Part shown: positions 26,801 through 38,800 of the stretch, in pieces
Layout of the letters: each line of letters opens with the position of its first letter
How positions within the stretch are numbered: position 1 is the first letter of the stretch
DNA from: Stenopsyche tienmushanensis
Taxonomy: Eukaryota > Arthropoda > Insecta > Trichoptera > Stenopsychidae
Direction of reading: 5' to 3'
Length of the DNA: 64,000 nt
NCBI GenBank assembly: GCA_008973525.1
Contig: WACJ01000385.1
Coordinates: forward strand, 62,001-126,000
The notes under the pieces: model-generated
Databases searched by the model: none
Told to the model about the DNA's origin: nothing
Seen by the model: only the letters and a program-made list of their open reading frames with translations
Made by a program: the position numbers and the translations under genes

Positions 26801-29800
26801 AGAGTACATAATTTCATATTACAGAGTACAAATTGTTATATTAACATTCTCTACCGGTGATGTATTTACTACACCTCGACTCTAATAATGGGAATATCAA
26901 TATGAAATATAATAGATACGGAATTCAGAATTTTTGTGTTCTTCCGTAATATAATTACGAATCACATCAAAGTATTATAGTATATAAGTATTCATCTGCA
27001 GCGACGGAAATAAATAATTTGTCGGGAAATCGGGAATTTTGCGAGTTTTAGTCCGTGTCTCAGCAGATAGGAATTTTAGCAGTCACATTGATGCTGTTAT
27101 ACGAAAAAAATAAAACTAGAACTAGCATTTAATTATCTGATGACGAAACCTCCAAAACAAAAAACTCATCTATTGTCTAACAAGATACTAATAAAATAAA
27201 ATAAATCGTGCTTTCCTACTGAAGAAGAATTTTTAAAGCATTTCGATAGACTGATGATGGAATTGTGTGAAATTAAAAGTGATTGTTAGCATCAGAGGAT
27301 AGACATGCGCGAAGTATCTCCGCAGGTAATGTGTTAAAATAATGGGTCCTACTCCAGTTCTTATCCAGCTTTGAAAAAATATTACTTACACAGCGTTCCC
27401 ACAAATGCACGATAAATAAACGATAGACAATGAATGTCTGTGACTATAAGGCATACAAGAATTATCGAGATAGATGAATTTACTAGGATAGTCCTAGAAG
27501 TACCCGAAGAATAATATCATAAAGTTCTGCCACCCAATATTGTATTGTTGTAAATGAAGGAGCAAACACCCCCATTGTAGAAACTAGCTCGGCTTTAATA
27601 TTGGTCGGATTGAGAACTTTCAAATAAAAGTATTGTATCACATAGCAATGAGTATTTTTTCCATGTTTATAAATTCAGAGAACGTTCACTGTTGATGGCT
27701 GCTAAACAATACTCCCATGAAAAAAATCCACAAAATTTAGAACACAAACGCTAATAACTCCTCCATTGTACCCTTTTGTAAAGGCGATCCCTATTATCGA
27801 ATATGATGGATTTAAAAGACTGAACTTTATCTAAATTGACGCATTAGCACTGAGGATTGAAGATGAAGATCAAAATTAGCCACTGTTTATATTTATTGTA
27901 CCAGAAGCATAAGTTTGATTATTTGTAAAAGCTACACAGTGTAGTAGCAGCGCGAGCCAACGGCTAAGGTCAATCTTTTGGCTTCCCCGACGCAATCTTC
28001 GAATAACCGCAATCGATTCTTTAGAAAATCGTCAACTGCTTACGGATTCAAATGAAAATCGGCATTGTTTCGCAAAAATGATTCGGCAAACGCCATTTAG
28101 GCGATGCAATAGGGCGGATATTGAGCGCCGCGCCGACCGTGTTGAGAGCCGCTGCTCCTCGATAATGTATACAAATATTTCAAATCGAACTCTTATATTA
28201 TGTTTTAATAGTAATTACACAATTGAAAGAGTGTAAGCAGATTATTGAAAAATAATCGATGGTTGCATAAATATTTTTTTGCGTTTATTTTGGTGAAGTT
28301 CTTCAAATTTAACATTCTTTATGATATTATTCTTCGGAGATTCGTTTAAAAAATACGGATTTTCGAGCTGTCGAAATTGATCTATTATGAGAATTAATTA
28401 TAATGTACCAGCAAATTCTTTTTGCATTTATAACGCTTCATTTTTATGAAATTTTTAATCCAGTATATTTTGGCAGGGAGAGATGTGCAACATTTCTCAT
28501 GGAAAACTGTCTGATTAGCGAAAATATTTCATGATGCTGTGACAGAATTTGCCTAAATGTGTTCTTAATATCGCATCATAGCGGCATAAATCACGACCTA
28601 AGGAGGTATTAAATTCTCACAGACACTCGCCGCTCGAAATTACCTGTATCCAACTCCTTGCGCAAAACATGATGTTAAATTACATGATTGTCATAAAACA
28701 ATATTTGGGTCAGTGCTGCATTCTGTTCATATATTTGAATTCGTTGGTATTATTTAGTCTATTGAGTCCTTAATATTAGATGTATCAATAAGTCTTTGCT
28801 GATTTTAATAGCTGTTGTTTTCCGACTAAGGATTGAACACCGTCAAGGCCACAAAAGCCATAAATTTAATTTAAGTGTAACCATTACGAAATGTTGATTT
28901 TAGTTTTCAAAATTTAAATCGGGTAACCGATATTTGAAAGTCGCCCCATTTCCGACTGCGAAACCTGGATTGACGACCCGCTAGATTCATTTGTGCGTTT
29001 GGTAGAATATTCAAGGTATTATTCATTATGAATTTATGAAACCTGGTGAAACAATAACTGCATATGTGCAGGGCCGTAACAAGGGGGCGGCAAAGCAGGC
29101 GCCCGCCATGAGCGCAACTGAATTTGTGGCGCAAAACGCAGAATACCGACCCGGTTGAGAGTTGCATATGGTTTTTCTTTTACTTGACCATTCTTTTTTT
29201 CGTGTAAGAGGGGAATCTTCGCAGGACACCCATTCTGGGTAGTGTGGGATTAACGATCAACCCGTTCCTACCCACTAAACCCCTCCCTTGTCCTTCTCTG
29301 GCCCTCTGGTATTGTTTTAGACATTGCTTCAGGAGGTCAGGTAATCTGACCTTAAGTGTTTGGCCCTATTCTATTGTTGGAAAGGCTGTTGCGCTCTGCG
29401 TCTCTGTCTTTCACTGCCCTCTTTGGCGCTCAGAATCTCTTCTACGTATTCGCGCCAAAGGTCCCAGCTGTTCTTGCTACCCATGATGCTGTGGACCATG
29501 ATGTCAACATTGAGCTCAGCTACCCCGAAGCATCCATGCCCAGTGAGCACCTGAGTCAAGCGATAGGTTGTTTCACCTTGTTCCCGGGCCCCCAACCGAC
29601 TTATGGCCGGGATAAGTCGATGGGTCCATCATCCCTTGCTGGACTGATCCCATCTCCGTTGCCAGGCGTCCCTCATGTTCGTTGCGTAGATCTTCGTAGT
29701 CAAAGGCCCTCTTCTTTGCCTGGAGGTCCAGCGGGGGTATTCCAGCGATCACCAGCACCGCGTCTTTGGACACTGTCCTGTACGCTTCGGTAACTCGGAG

Positions 29801-32800
29801 CGCTCCCTGTCGCTGGACCCTGGCGAGCTTCTCTCTGTTGGTGTCGCGTCTGAGCAACTCGTGCCATATCAGGGCTTCGTACAGAAGGATCAAGTGTATT
29901 ACCTCGTTTATGGTACGTCTTCTGCACGGCTTTGGCATTCCAATGTTGAGCATGAGCCATCCAAGCTCACTGGCTACCTTCTGCGCCTTCTGTGCAGCTT
30001 CTTCTATGTGTTTGCTAAAGGTCAGCTTGTTACCCATGAGGATCCCGTAGTATCTCAGCGTTTTGCTGTATTCCACCTTGTGTCCTCCAATAACAAGCTG
30101 CTCGACCCTCGGTCTTCTCCGTCTGCTGCATATCATTGCCTCCGTTTTCTCGGCCGCCATCTGCAAGCGATTATCCCTCATCCACGCTCGAATTCTGGCG
30201 AGGGCTTCGTTGTCCGTCGCATCCAATTCCCATGGATATCGAGCAGTTCTACTCCTGCAGGTAGTGCCATGTTTAGGAGACTGTTGTAGAGTTACTTGAC
30301 CATTCTTCTTTATATGAAGTCAACACTGATTGACTCTGTGCGTTTTTTTAATATATACTAAGCTGTCTAATCCCTCTTTTCTTCGTAATCGCTTAATCAT
30401 TGGATAAAATAAAGACAACAATATTTTCGACCGATTGTAAAATTTAAACAACCCATCCGATCAGTCTTCTTCGGACGACTTCGTTTTATAAAGAGAGTTC
30501 GGCGGACATGTTCGGGTATGGTGTCCGATCGCGAGGCGCTCATTCATTATGTCAGCGGTCCGAAAAGCGGACCGATTGGACATACAAACCAATCCGTTCT
30601 CTTTTAGGGCTTTTTGCGGCATTTTATATGATCTGTACGATCACGGAATCAACATAATAGCGTCTAGGCATTTTCTATTTTAGTATATTTTTTTACAGTA
30701 GTAACCGGCAACTATACCTTAGGTCGGGTACTTTTGGAACTATCTTTATATAAGAACTGGAAAGATATCAAAAAAAATAACATATATCTAATCAAAAAAC
30801 TAGTTTTCATTGTTTTCTATAACCTTTCAACACCTATTGGGTAGTTTTTCGATACCATTTTTCTAAAAAATATTGTTTTTCATCAAAAATCTTATGAATA
30901 TGGATTTTCACATCGTCGAAAGTGATTTTGTAAATAAAATTTAATAAATCCTTTCATTGTTAAATAATCGGCAAAGACTTTTTCGATACACCTAATAGAC
31001 TAGTATCGACCAATAAAAGCATTTTTCTTAGCAAGCTCGATATAATAATTATGAAGAAACCCATTTTGTAATTTTATGCGTACTGTAGTGTAAATATCGA
31101 CGTTTTGATCCTCTTTGCGTGATTGAAATCTTTAATTAATGCCGCACACTTCGCACAAATTTCTATTATTTATCAGCCTCACATTCGATTGATATTGTCT
31201 GTATCTATCAATCTGTCCGACATTAAACATGACACAATGCCTTCGCAGTATTTCAATAAAATATTTCAGGACTTGTATGTACATATTCGCATCGAGAACA
31301 ATGCGATAAGAACAAAGTGAAGACATCATTGTCAATCCTGTAATTGAACTCGAACGTCTCCCGAACGCTATGAAATAATTTAGTGCGATTTAATTTAAAT
31401 GATTGGGGACTTAATCCTCTTAGGGATGGTAGGGTATTCACGCGACTTTTATGATATGCCAATTCATTTTCAAGAATTAAGCTTTCACCTGTAAATGTAT
31501 GATTTACAGTGGTAATTATAACCTCGTTAAAAATCAATATTGTAGTCATAAAATTTACCTTAATTATGAATTAATTTTTATGTGTTATCTAGAAAATAAA
31601 ATTACAATGACTTCTGAGGCGGGGATTTTTTTTTGTTTCGAAGCTGGCGCACCTTATTTGTAGGGGATATCCTAACGCTCAGTTTGTTCGATCCCGCGTG
31701 TTTGTCGGCCATTTTGTTCAGTCACAGTAAATTCTTCCGTTGGAAAGGTCGTCGCATGCTCCTGTCACTTCTCATACGTGCGACTATCCATTGGAAGCTC
31801 GTGGAAGTAAGGCCGTATGACGCGACAAGGAGTGAGAGACTATCAGTGATTTCTGACAAATTGATTCATGACTGATTCCCTCATATTTCTCAAAGTCCCC
31901 TTGGTGATATATTGTCGGAAAAACTTGGTTAAAAGAAGCTATGTGCGAGATGGCTGCCCAGAATGCTCACACCGGATCCCCATCAAAATCGCGTGGCCAC
32001 CGTGCGTGAATTTTTGGATCGTTTTGCACAGGAGGGATAATTGACAGACGACAGATAGCGACTAACGAGCGTGGAAGGTTTTTAATATACGACCCAATTA
32101 CCGGCGCTGCTGTGCGGTCTGTTCTGGGTTTCCCCGGACTAGCCAACTAGGACACAGAAAATGTCTTCCACTGATCTTTAACCCTACGGGAAACGTTACG
32201 CGCAGAACGTCCAGGCGCCTACCCTTTTTTACCCTTACCAGAGAAGACGAGGCTTCCGCAAGTAGACCAGTTTCAGAATATGTGCATCTGAAATTACATT
32301 GGAGGAGAAGGGGATTTGAAGGAGGCTGCAGCAGATGACAGACTGCAGAAGCTATCCCTTCCAAGTGGTACTCGTAGTATCGGTTCTGTCATTTGTAGTA
32401 CCTAGCCACGGAAAAGAGTCGCCGTCTGAGCAGCCTAAAGCCGTTCTCCTCTGTATGCACTAGGCTGTTGAGGATAGTGGTGATGACTTTGACACAGACT
32501 CCAGCAACTTCTGAAATCAGCTATTCCACACACCCCTTTACGGCCACGCAGCACTGGGTGACCTGTGTACTCAACTCATGTTACATTTTTTTCCTGTGGG
32601 AGGGGAATCCTCGAAAGATACCCATTCTGGGTAGTGTGGGATTAACAATTAACTCATTCCTGCCCACTAAACCCCTCCCTTGTCCTTCTCTGCCCCTCTG
32701 GTATTATTTTACACATTACTTCAGGAGGACAGGTAGTCTGGCTTTGGGTGTTTAGCCCTATTCTATTGCTGGAGAGGCTTTTACTGCTCTGCGTTTCTCT

Positions 32801-35800
32801 CTTTCACTGCCCTCTTTGGCGCTCAGAATTTCTTCTACGTAGTCGCGCCAAAGGTCCCAGTTCTTCTTGATTCCCATCATGCTGTGGACCGTGATGTCAA
32901 CGTTGGGGTGCCCAAGCCTCACAACCATTGATAGTGTGCTCTGTGTCGTCGATCACCGCTTGGCAGTGGTGGCACGTTGCAGATGATTCTTTGCCAATCC
33001 TCTCCAGGTACGCACCGAAGCGTCCATGCCCAGTGACCACTTGAGTCAAGCGGTAGGTTGTTTCAACGTTTTCCCGGGCCCTCCACCGACTTATGCAACT
33101 CATGTTACCTAGACTATCCCAGCAGCGTTTGATGAGCAAACCGGTGAGACTGCTTTCGCGCACGTCTATTCCACATCATTCCCCAGAGACTCAACTGTTG
33201 TTCACGGACATAGGGTTGGCTCCCCCCAACTCCTGTTCGGGTGGAGTCCAATATCCACCCGAACAGGAGGGAGAAGATTTTCTGGACTTTATCATGACGA
33301 GGGATGAGTCGTGGATTTGTCAGAAATGGAGGAATGTGGGAATCATCGGAAATCAATTGTTATCAAAATAATCGTTCTGATTTTGTTAGCGAACTAACTC
33401 ATTCAAATAATCGTTTATAAATAAGTCTCCGGTCGATAGTGATCGAGAGCGAAATACTTTTTAATAAGTGTCCGGCTTTTCAAATGTTAAGGTGTCAGAT
33501 CGCTTATCGGACGTAGGCGTACCTCCATAACGGATTATTTTATACATTTTTATGCGGTTGTTCAATTTCATCAATTCTCCGGTAATTTTAATTCTTATAG
33601 ACGCTGAAGAAAATCACAATGTCCTTCACAACAAAATATATCTTGGATTCGAAAAAAAATCAAAACACGCGACCCTTTTCATGAAAAATCAGTTTCAAAA
33701 ATACAAAAGGGTCCCGGTTCGATCCATAAAAACGTGTAATCCCATTGCCTCCATCCGCGAATGCTCCACAATAAAGAGTCTATCTATTGAAAAATTCCGC
33801 TCTTATTGAATCCTCGACGTCGGTATTTTTCAATAGAATCTTTTCAAAACATCCATTGATAATATATACTATGCATCTTCGTCTTCCTCTCTCTTAAACT
33901 ACGAAATCGCGTTTAAAAGGGCAGCTACACGTTTGAAAGAATGTCCCAGCAACACCCCGAATGATTGTCAAGCCAAACAAACTGGAAACGTATGTAAATT
34001 CTACATCTTAATTTTTCTGAAATCAAAATAAAGTTTTAATCGAACATTGCAATAATCAGAATTACTCGACGATTCCCTTATTTGCGCTAAAAATAATTTT
34101 ATAGAACCCTAGTAGAATCATTAATTTTATTATGCCTCTGTTCCATCCCCTAAATATATATCCGAGTTACTTAGCCATAAATAAAATTCTCCCCGAAGTT
34201 TCATCTTGATTTTGAACTTTCTTTGTCTAATTGGATGACTGCCTCCGAAAGATTCCTAAAGAAATCGTTCTATGTTTCATTGTTCAAACTAATCTTCCTC
34301 ATGAAGGTAATAACTTTCATGCTTTCCTTTATCAGCAATTTTCAGACAACTCGGCTCGAATTGCCGAGGAGAGGTCTTGAATAAGTCACCCTATTAAAAT
34401 TATAATATCGACCCCACAGTGGTTGATACAAAGTATATTTATCACTATTTATATATACAGTTCATATTAAATTTAATTTATAAATATTATGATCGTTAAT
34501 TTAATGTCGTTTGATGCTGAAATTAATACAGTGCGCGCTCTTAAAAGTGTGACCAATGAGGCATGTTCGCTACTACGTGGGTCGCTTCCATCTCTCTTCA
34601 GGTGCAATGTGTTATTTTAACAGCGCCATCTCTTGTGGCCCTGCGGAGACATTGCACCTGCACCCCGACAGATTACTTCTTGCGCGTGCACCGTTGCTGG
34701 TTGGATAGTGACGAGCAGGAGGTGGGAGTCGGGAAGAGTCGTCGGTTAGCCTTGGCTGCGGGAAGTTGTCCTTCCTGCAGCCAGATATCTCTTTTTCTCG
34801 TGTGGAATAAATAGTAACTTATATAAGAGAGTCTTTTTATTCGATGCCTGTCTATTCCCATATATTCGTTCAGCAACATCACGGTCTGATAGAAGAACGG
34901 ACCCGTGCGCTAGTGCGGCCATCCCGACGAGCACGTGAGGGCGGAGAACCGCCCGAGAGTGCCCCCGCCTCAACGTTACACATACAAATATACGATAATA
35001 AAATCTTTTCCGGAACGGAAACCTTAACTTATCCGATATAAATATTTGGAAATGTACCGGAACGAAAACTGAAATGAAAAAAATAACTGTTAGAAACCCT
35101 CTCCGCAGGTTTAAGATTTCCCCTTCCTTGGAGTGCCCATGCAAAAATACGTTAATGGACGCAGACCATGTTCTGTGGGCATGGCGTCCGATCGCGAGGC
35201 GCTATTTCGTTGTGTCAGCGGTCCAGAGTTTGGACCGGTTGGACACGGAAACCTTTTGGCCACTCCCTCTATTTTTAGGGCGTTCAGGGCTTTCTGCCAT
35301 AAATTTAGGGAAAAATGCATTCCTGGGGCTTTCTACGATCTCGATAGAGTCGTAAAGTCGTCGCTGCAAAATGGAATATGGTGGAAAATAAATAGTTACG
35401 AACGCACACTCTTACTTAGGATTAATTCAAAATTATTTTTGCTTATGTAAATAAATATCCGTCCCATATAATTTGTCCCCAAGACTCTTAGCCAAATAAA
35501 TTACTTCCTCTCGTAGATGGAATATTTGTATACGAGGAACAAAATTATATTCAGTCGAAATGTCCGCGAATAATAAAGAAGGAAAAACGAAAAAATTAAG
35601 AACTCTTTATAAACATACTTCGTGCTTTATTTCCTTCGGCAAATATTTTTTAATACCCAATTTTCGACGAAACCTAAAATTTTGCACAAAAAACAAAAAA
35701 AAACATCATCCAGTTTTACATATTAATTTTAAACGCCCCCATATAACGTGGCTTTGGTATTTATGATTATGCAATTCAGTGCTATTGCGTGGGCGAAATG

Positions 35801-38800
35801 ACATCCCCGTGCAAAGTCGCTATTGATCTGTGCAGATGCAATTCGCCAGCGCCATCTTTCTGTCTCTCTTTAGATGCAATGTGTCTAATTAACAGTTTAA
35901 TGACATCTATCTATATTCTTGGGCGATTAGTGGAAAATCATCGGATAACCTTGACTGCGGAAAGATATCCTTCCCGCAGACTCATATATGCAACCGTTTT
36001 CTCCGTATATAAAAGATAATAGTTGATCCGAAAATGTTTCTGTCGGCACTCGACCACTTCACTCCATATTTGCGCACGTGGGTTCGTTCAATATTGCATC
36101 TTGAGATGAAACTTTAGAGAATTGTTGTACGAAGCTTCGTAAACATTTTTGAACTAGTAAAAATATTGTTTATGTACGCAATCAGGTTTGAATAGTTAAA
36201 ACGGCCTTGTCTCCGAGATCCTGGTATTTTCCGATTCGATCACCGATGGATCGTCGAATTCCGGAGGTTTCCTTCCCCGACGATGATCTTCTCTCTGCAG
36301 CGTTTACATCCCGTCAAAGTGATTTACTATAAGCGAATAAAAAAAACTTGGCAGCGCTTCAACAATGCCTATACTATTTTCATCAATGGTGAGGTAGGCA
36401 GCAAGAGCTCAACATTAACACGACCCATCAAAACACGCTCACATTTTTGAGATTAATCATACAGGAATGGTTTGAAGAGAAGCATCGGTTCAAAATCGAC
36501 AATATTTTCGATGCCGCCATCATCACGCTTCATTCAATCGAATGTCGAACAAATCAACAGCTTTAAAGTGAATTGAATAATATGCGAATACACCACATAC
36601 AAACTGCATGATGTATGCATATTATACTGGCAAAAATAAAATCAAGAGGCTTTTGGCCGACATCTCAAGCCCTGCGTTGCTTTCGTCGCTGCGGCGCTGC
36701 GCCGCGTTGTTCGGATAAATAAATAGCACCGAGGGGTCATCCGGGTGCAAAGCAATTCCGTCACGTTAACATGTTCGGCCACAGTAAATTCTTCCGATAA
36801 AGAGGTCGTCGCGTAACCTTACTTTCTAGATGTATCCATAAATGTAACTAATAACTAAAATTTAAGTACACTCAATAGGAAATAAATCATCAACACTATA
36901 CGAAATTTGGTAAAAAAATATAATTTGAAAGAATTGATTTTGTTTTTTTTACATTTTACCAATGTTTCAATTTTCAAAAATACATTCTCCAAAGGAATTT
37001 CCAAAATTTCAACTACTTACGGAGTTATAGCTATTTTAATGACGCGGCAATTCGGTCGGTCCTACCATAATGAAATCTTTTAACGCGTTTTTCTCTTTTA
37101 GCTGCCTTTTTCAACACGGTTGACATGATATTTCAAGTTTTAATTAATCAATTTACTTCAAACTGGGTACGAATCTTTTCTATATAATCCTCCATTATTC
37201 TTGGCAGATTTATGTCAAAATTTACTTTTTAACTATTTAAAAAAAATTAAAACTGTGACAAAATAAGACCAAAAATGATATTTTTGAAACGCCTTATGAT
37301 TTTCCTGTTTTTTTTTTAAAACTTTTTTTATGCGATTTTGGATATATTTTATATAGCTATTTCAAAGTTATGCGGTTTTATGCGACTTTTTTTGTGCAAT
37401 TTTACCGCACAAAAATAGGTGTAAGTGTATATTAGTAATAAGTTGATTTTTTATTTAAAAAAACGAAATTTTAGTACGGTAGCCCAGACAACAGAATTAA
37501 CAACCAGAATTAAAATGTGGGACTTGCGTCTATAGACGCATATAGCCTGTAGAGACGGATTCTCAGTTTGTGTGGCAGTTTATTGGTGAACAGACAGTCA
37601 AATATGAAAATATGTCTATTACTGTAATTGGAATATTTTTGCCATCGCTTGGCTAGTCCAAGTTGAGGATATCGTCAAACTCCATTCATTCACAGACATA
37701 ATTGTCTTCTTGTATTCAAATGTGCATCTATTATGCGACGATCGATGTGCATAATGCCAAGCTCGTTTAATCCTCTGGAACGGGTTCAAGTCCTGTCGTA
37801 ATATATTAACACCTGTCGAGGAACTCTACTCAACGACTCTTGAACAATTTCTACCGGCTCTGCACATTCAGTACTAATTATAAACGTTCAGGTAAGAATA
37901 GATAGATCTATAATATCCCACGACCATAGTATAGTGAGTTCATTAAAGATATATCCTTTAAACTTACAAATTGTAAGCATATACGGCCAAATCATGGATA
38001 TTCCAAGTCTATGAATGTTGAAATCATCATACTCCAGCATGACAATACTAGGTTCCAAATGTGGTGTCAGATCTTCAATCAATTAAGCTCGGTAACTCAT
38101 AATCAATAGATCGGGAGTAGATTCATCGTATAGATAAATTGAATAAACGAGGAATTTGAACTCCCCATAAACTGTCGCACTTGTCACATTGTCACTTGAC
38201 ATCAACCTACAATTTTGAACAGCGAGTGATCATGAAGACCTGATTGGGTCATAGTTTAGGCGGTGATGACAGTCAAAGTTTTTAATTTATATTTGTTGAA
38301 TTTATCTCTTTATGGAATCAGTCATTACTGCCGCACTGATTCGAAGGCCTTTTCGCTGTCAATAAACTCAGTAGCTTATTTTTATAGCAGTTATATTTAA
38401 ATCTAGATATTAAGCTCATGCCTTTTTTATGCTGTTAGCAGAAGAGTCTGAACTTTAATTCCATTGGTCAATTTTACAAATGCTAGTAAAATTCTTTCGG
38501 CGTTGATTGACACATCAATAACTTTTATGGTGTATTTCGAAATATCCCAGTGATGGACATTTTCATATACAGCATGCTTTATATACCACGGTTTATTAGG
38601 CAATCCAAAGTTCCCCGTATAAAAGAATAAATATAGTCGTTGATGATGCAACTTAATATTGAGCATTTTAAGAGAAAAATGATATAGACTCAATCAACAC
38701 ACTTGTAATTTAAATGCATGCAATTTAAACTGTCGGCACATCTCATTGCATGCAAAATAAGTAACAAAGTATCAATTCGTTTTTGCTATGGCAATGACGA

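Noticed and set aside
29356..30289. Several plus-strand frames of 80-145 codons.
   Set aside because: They are antisense to the R1-like LINE coding region on the minus strand.
30560..30600. A hairpin with apparent compensatory changes in four copies (GGTCCG...CGGACC at 8108, 30558, 35218 and 42856), first read as a structured RNA.
   Set aside because: The copies are LINE ORF2 tails in which both arms encode Gly-Pro (SGPKSGP, SGPEFGP, RGPFSGP). GGN-CCN codons produce the self-complementary arms and the third-base changes, so protein coding explains the pattern.
37729..37803. 75-base tRNA-like sequence with a perfect B box (GGTTCAAGTCC), a pairing T arm and a 7-bp acceptor stem.
   Set aside because: No anticodon stem or D arm can be formed and there is no A box; probably chance or a very decayed tRNA-derived piece.
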